Part shown: positions 62,068 to 64,000 of the stretch, piece by piece
How the letters are laid out: each line of letters starts with the position of its first letter
Numbering within the stretch: the first letter of the stretch is position 1
NCBI RefSeq assembly: GCF_900187405.1
Contig: NZ_LT896716.1
Span: 3,286,753-3,350,752, forward strand
DNA length: 64,000 nt
Origin: Geobacter sp. DSM 9736
Lineage (GTDB): Bacteria; Desulfobacterota; Desulfuromonadia; Geobacterales; Geobacteraceae
Direction: 5' to 3'
The notes under the pieces: generated by a model
Database searches by the model: none
The model's input: the letters and a program-made list of their open reading frames with translations, nothing else
What the model was told of the DNA's origin: nothing
Made by a program: the position numbers and the translations under genes

Positions 62068-63843
62068 ATGGGCGAAGCTATAAAAATTTTGATCTGTCAG
62101 GGTACCGGCGGTGTGTCGGCAGGAGCGAAACAGGTTGAGGCCGAATTTCTCCGGGTGATCAAGGAGAAAGGGGTCGACGCCACCGTCGGCAAGCGTTGCG
62201 ACGTCATCAAGACCGGGTGCCGTGGTCTCTGCGCCAACGACGTTCTCGTCGACATAATCACCGAGGAGCAGGGGCGGATTACCTACGACTTCGTCCTTCC
62301 CGAAGAGGTCGAGAAGATCGTCGACGAACACATCGTCAACAAGACGACCCTCGAGAAGCGCAAGGCGAAGCCCTACTACAATACGTTCGTCGACCAGCAG
62401 ATGCGCGTCGTCATGACCGGCTGCGGCCAGATCGATCCGGAAAGCCTCGAAGCCTATCTCGAAGAAGATGGGTTCAAGGCCATAGAGAAGTGTGTGAAGG
62501 AAATGACCCCGGATCAGGTTGTTGAGGAAGTGAAGAAGTCGGGTCTCCGCGGAAGAGGGGGGGGCGGCTTCCCCACCGGCCTCAAGTGGTCCTTCTGTAA
62601 GGCAACTCCCGGCAACAAGAAGTACCTCATCTGCAACGCCGACGAGGGTGACCCCGGCGCCTTCATGGACCGCTCGATTCTCGAGGGTGACCCTTACTGC
62701 ATTATCGAAGGGATGATGATCGCTGCCTACGCCATCGGATGCTACGCAGGATACGTATATGTTCGCGCAGAGTACCCGCTTGCCATCGAGCGTCTCCAGA
62801 AAGCTCTCGACGTTTGCTACGAGAAAGGGTACCTAGGCAAGAACGTCCGCGGGTGGGGATTCGATTTCGACCTCAGGATCAAAAAGGGTGCAGGCGCATT
62901 CGTCTGCGGCGAGGAGACGGCGCTGATGGCCTCCATCGAGGGCGAGCGCGGGATGCCGCGCCCCCGTCCGCCTTTCCCGGCCGTCAAAGGCCTCTGGGGC
63001 AAGCCTACCAACATCAACAACGTCGAGACCTTTGCCAACGTCCGCCACATCATCAACAAGGGAGCGGAGTGGTACGCATCGCTCGGTACCGAGACTACGA
63101 AGGGCACGAAGATCTTCGCCGTCACCGGGAAAGTTAAGCACACCGGTCTCGTAGAAGTCCCCGCCGGTATGACGGTGCGAGAGGTTATCTACAACGTCTG
63201 CGGCGGTATTCTTAACAACCGGAAGTTCAAGGCAGTTCAGGCGGGCGGCCCCTCCGGCGGCTGCATCCCTGCAGAGGTTCTCGATACGCCGGTTGACTAC
63301 GACTCTCTCATCAAGGCTGGAGCCATGATGGGTTCCGGTGGTCTCGTCGTCATGGACGAAACTACCTGCATGGTCGACGTTGCCCGCTTCTTCCTCACAT
63401 TCACGAGGATGGAGTCATGTGGGAAGTGTGTTCCGTGTCGCATCGGCCTCAAGGCTATGCTTGATATCCTCGAGAGGATCACCGAGGGGCGGGGAGAGGC
63501 TAACGACATCGACACCCTTCTCGAAATGGGGGCGACCATCAAGAAGGCGTCCCTCTGCGGTCTCGGACAGACCGCGCCGAATCCTATCTTGTCCACAGTC
63601 AAGTATTTCCGCAACGAATATGAAGCCCATATCAATGATAAGCGGTGCCCGTCGAACTGCTGCAAAGAGCTTCTTCTGTGGCAGGTCGTTGAAGAAAAAT
63701 GCGTGAAGTGCGGAGCATGTTTGAAGGCGTGCCCCTCTGATGCCATCGAATGGGAAAAGGGGAAGGTTGCGTACCTCGTGAAGGAAAAGTGCACCAAGTG
63801 CAAGTCCTGTTATGATGCCTGCCGCTTTATGGCCATCGAGTAG
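62068..63843 (+). CDS. nuoF: NADH-quinone oxidoreductase subunit F, long form
   Basis: A 591-residue flavoprotein, about 150 residues longer than E. coli-type NuoF. Residues ~1-95 form a thioredoxin-like ferredoxin-type domain (ILICQGTGGVSAGAKQVEAE, TGCRGLCANDVLV). The core holds the FMN/NADH region GLRGRGGGGFPTGLKW, CNADEGDPGAFMDRS and the N3 ligands in ESCGKCVPCRIG and SLCGLGQTAPNP. Residues ~535-591 add two 4Fe-4S motifs (CVKCGACLKACPSDAIEW, CTKCKSCYDACRFMA). This layout is that of HndC/HydB-type hydrogenase or formate dehydrogenase diaphorases. Confidence 0.96.
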   Translation: MGEAIKILICQGTGGVSAGAKQVEAEFLRVIKEKGVDATVGKRCDVIKTGCRGLCANDVLVDIITEEQGRITYDFVLPEEVEKIVDEHIVNKTTLEKRKAKPYYNTFVDQQMRVVMTGCGQIDPESLEAYLEEDGFKAIEKCVKEMTPDQVVEEVKKSGLRGRGGGGFPTGLKWSFCKATPGNKKYLICNADEGDPGAFMDRSILEGDPYCIIEGMMIAAYAIGCYAGYVYVRAEYPLAIERLQKALDVCYEKGYLGKNVRGWGFDFDLRIKKGAGAFVCGEETALMASIEGERGMPRPRPPFPAVKGLWGKPTNINNVETFANVRHIINKGAEWYASLGTETTKGTKIFAVTGKVKHTGLVEVPAGMTVREVIYNVCGGILNNRKFKAVQAGGPSGGCIPAEVLDTPVDYDSLIKAGAMMGSGGLVVMDETTCMVDVARFFLTFTRMESCGKCVPCRIGLKAMLDILERITEGRGEANDIDTLLEMGATIKKASLCGLGQTAPNPILSTVKYFRNEYEAHINDKRCPSNCCKELLLWQVVEEKCVKCGACLKACPSDAIEWEKGKVAYLVKEKCTKCKSCYDACRFMAIE

Positions 63844-63885
63844 CCGATCGTCACGTAATACATCTGAGGGAGAACAGAGGTCGAG

Positions 63886-64000
63886 ATGGTAAATCTTACA
63901 ATCGATGACAAACAGGTAACCGTACCGAAAGACGCTACCATATACGATGCGGCCAAAGCTGCCGGCATCAAGATCCCTATCCTGTGCCATGACAAGAAGC
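63886..64000 (+). CDS. nuoG: NADH-quinone oxidoreductase subunit G (3' part beyond the window)
   Basis: ATG 63886 starts MVNLTIDDKQVTVPKDATIY, followed by DAAKAAGIKIPILCHDKK at the window edge, the beginning of a [2Fe-2S] plant-type ferredoxin domain with its first Cys. GAGGGAGAACAGAGG precedes the start. Only 38 codons are visible; by position and motif it is NuoG. Confidence 0.88.
   Translation, partial: MVNLTIDDKQVTVPKDATIYDAAKAAGIKIPILCHDKK

Noticed and set aside
62739-63803. Alternative and antisense frames inside nuoF
   Set aside because: Shadows of GC-rich codon use; no start signals and no recognisable motifs.

Overview
The window is a contiguous stretch of a bacterial chromosome, most likely from the Geobacteraceae / Desulfuromonadales. 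This is inferred from gene content and order, since no search was run. The pointers are a split F-type ATP synthase with parA-parB in front of its F1 half and atpZ-I-B-E beside hemL and a nuo operon, a futalosine-type menaquinone cluster, a c-type haem sensor, many lipoproteins and a GC-rich coding style. No phage, insertion sequence, CRISPR array or recent genomic island is visible. Both ends cut genes: a subtilisin-like protease on the left and nuoG on the right.

1-17.3 kb: the secreted multi-domain subtilase; uvrA (minus); a four-gene lipoprotein cluster (COG3014-type protein, YcfL/DUF1425, LpoB, DUF1566), probably envelope-related; a phosphohexomutase; a short PrmA-like methyltransferase; an exported cyclophilin; the cytochrome c maturation pair ccsA-resB (minus); a 71-residue Cys-pair protein; and uvrC (minus).

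17.5-25.5 kb: an uncharacterised envelope neighbourhood. A 967-residue exported protein carries two near-perfect AAAEK arrays (12 and 34 units) between a TPR-like head and DUF11-like repeats. An exported LysM/TPR protein follows directly. Convergent to these is a two-gene unit: a membrane protein with a receiver-like N-terminus and a LysM protein. Then come a small siroheme/4Fe-4S protein and a haem-binding PAS sensor without a kinase domain. This is my best candidate for an undescribed system.

25.7-33.4 kb: parA-parB, then atpX-F-H-A-G-D-C, with a cruciform-forming repeat between atpD and atpC and a strong terminator after atpC. 33.5-38.9 kb: pdxA, a GT51 glycosyltransferase, an HD-GYP response regulator, a PP-loop thiolation-type protein (minus) and pilT. 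39.0 kb: tRNA-Pro(CGG) with its own promoter and terminator on the minus strand.

39.2-48 kb: ubiD-ubiA-ubiX-mqnE-mqnC, late or middle steps of menaquinone synthesis by the futalosine route, then rnd, a zinc-ribbon acidic protein, rsmE and prmA. 48-55.4 kb: an M20 amidohydrolase, the PEP synthase/PPDK regulator, an OmpR-type two-component pair followed by a DegP-type protease, and leucyl aminopeptidase.

55.5-64 kb: F0 genes atpZ-I-B-E and hemL on the minus strand, divergent from nuoA-B-C-D-E-F-G. NuoF is the long form with an N-terminal thioredoxin-like and a C-terminal ferredoxin domain. The same 12-mer, ATACTGTATACA, lies upstream of both the F1 atp operon and the nuo operon, which suggests shared control of proton pumping and ATP synthesis. 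The window therefore links respiration (quinone, complex I, cytochrome maturation, ATP synthase) with envelope maintenance (LpoB, LysM, GT51, DegP).
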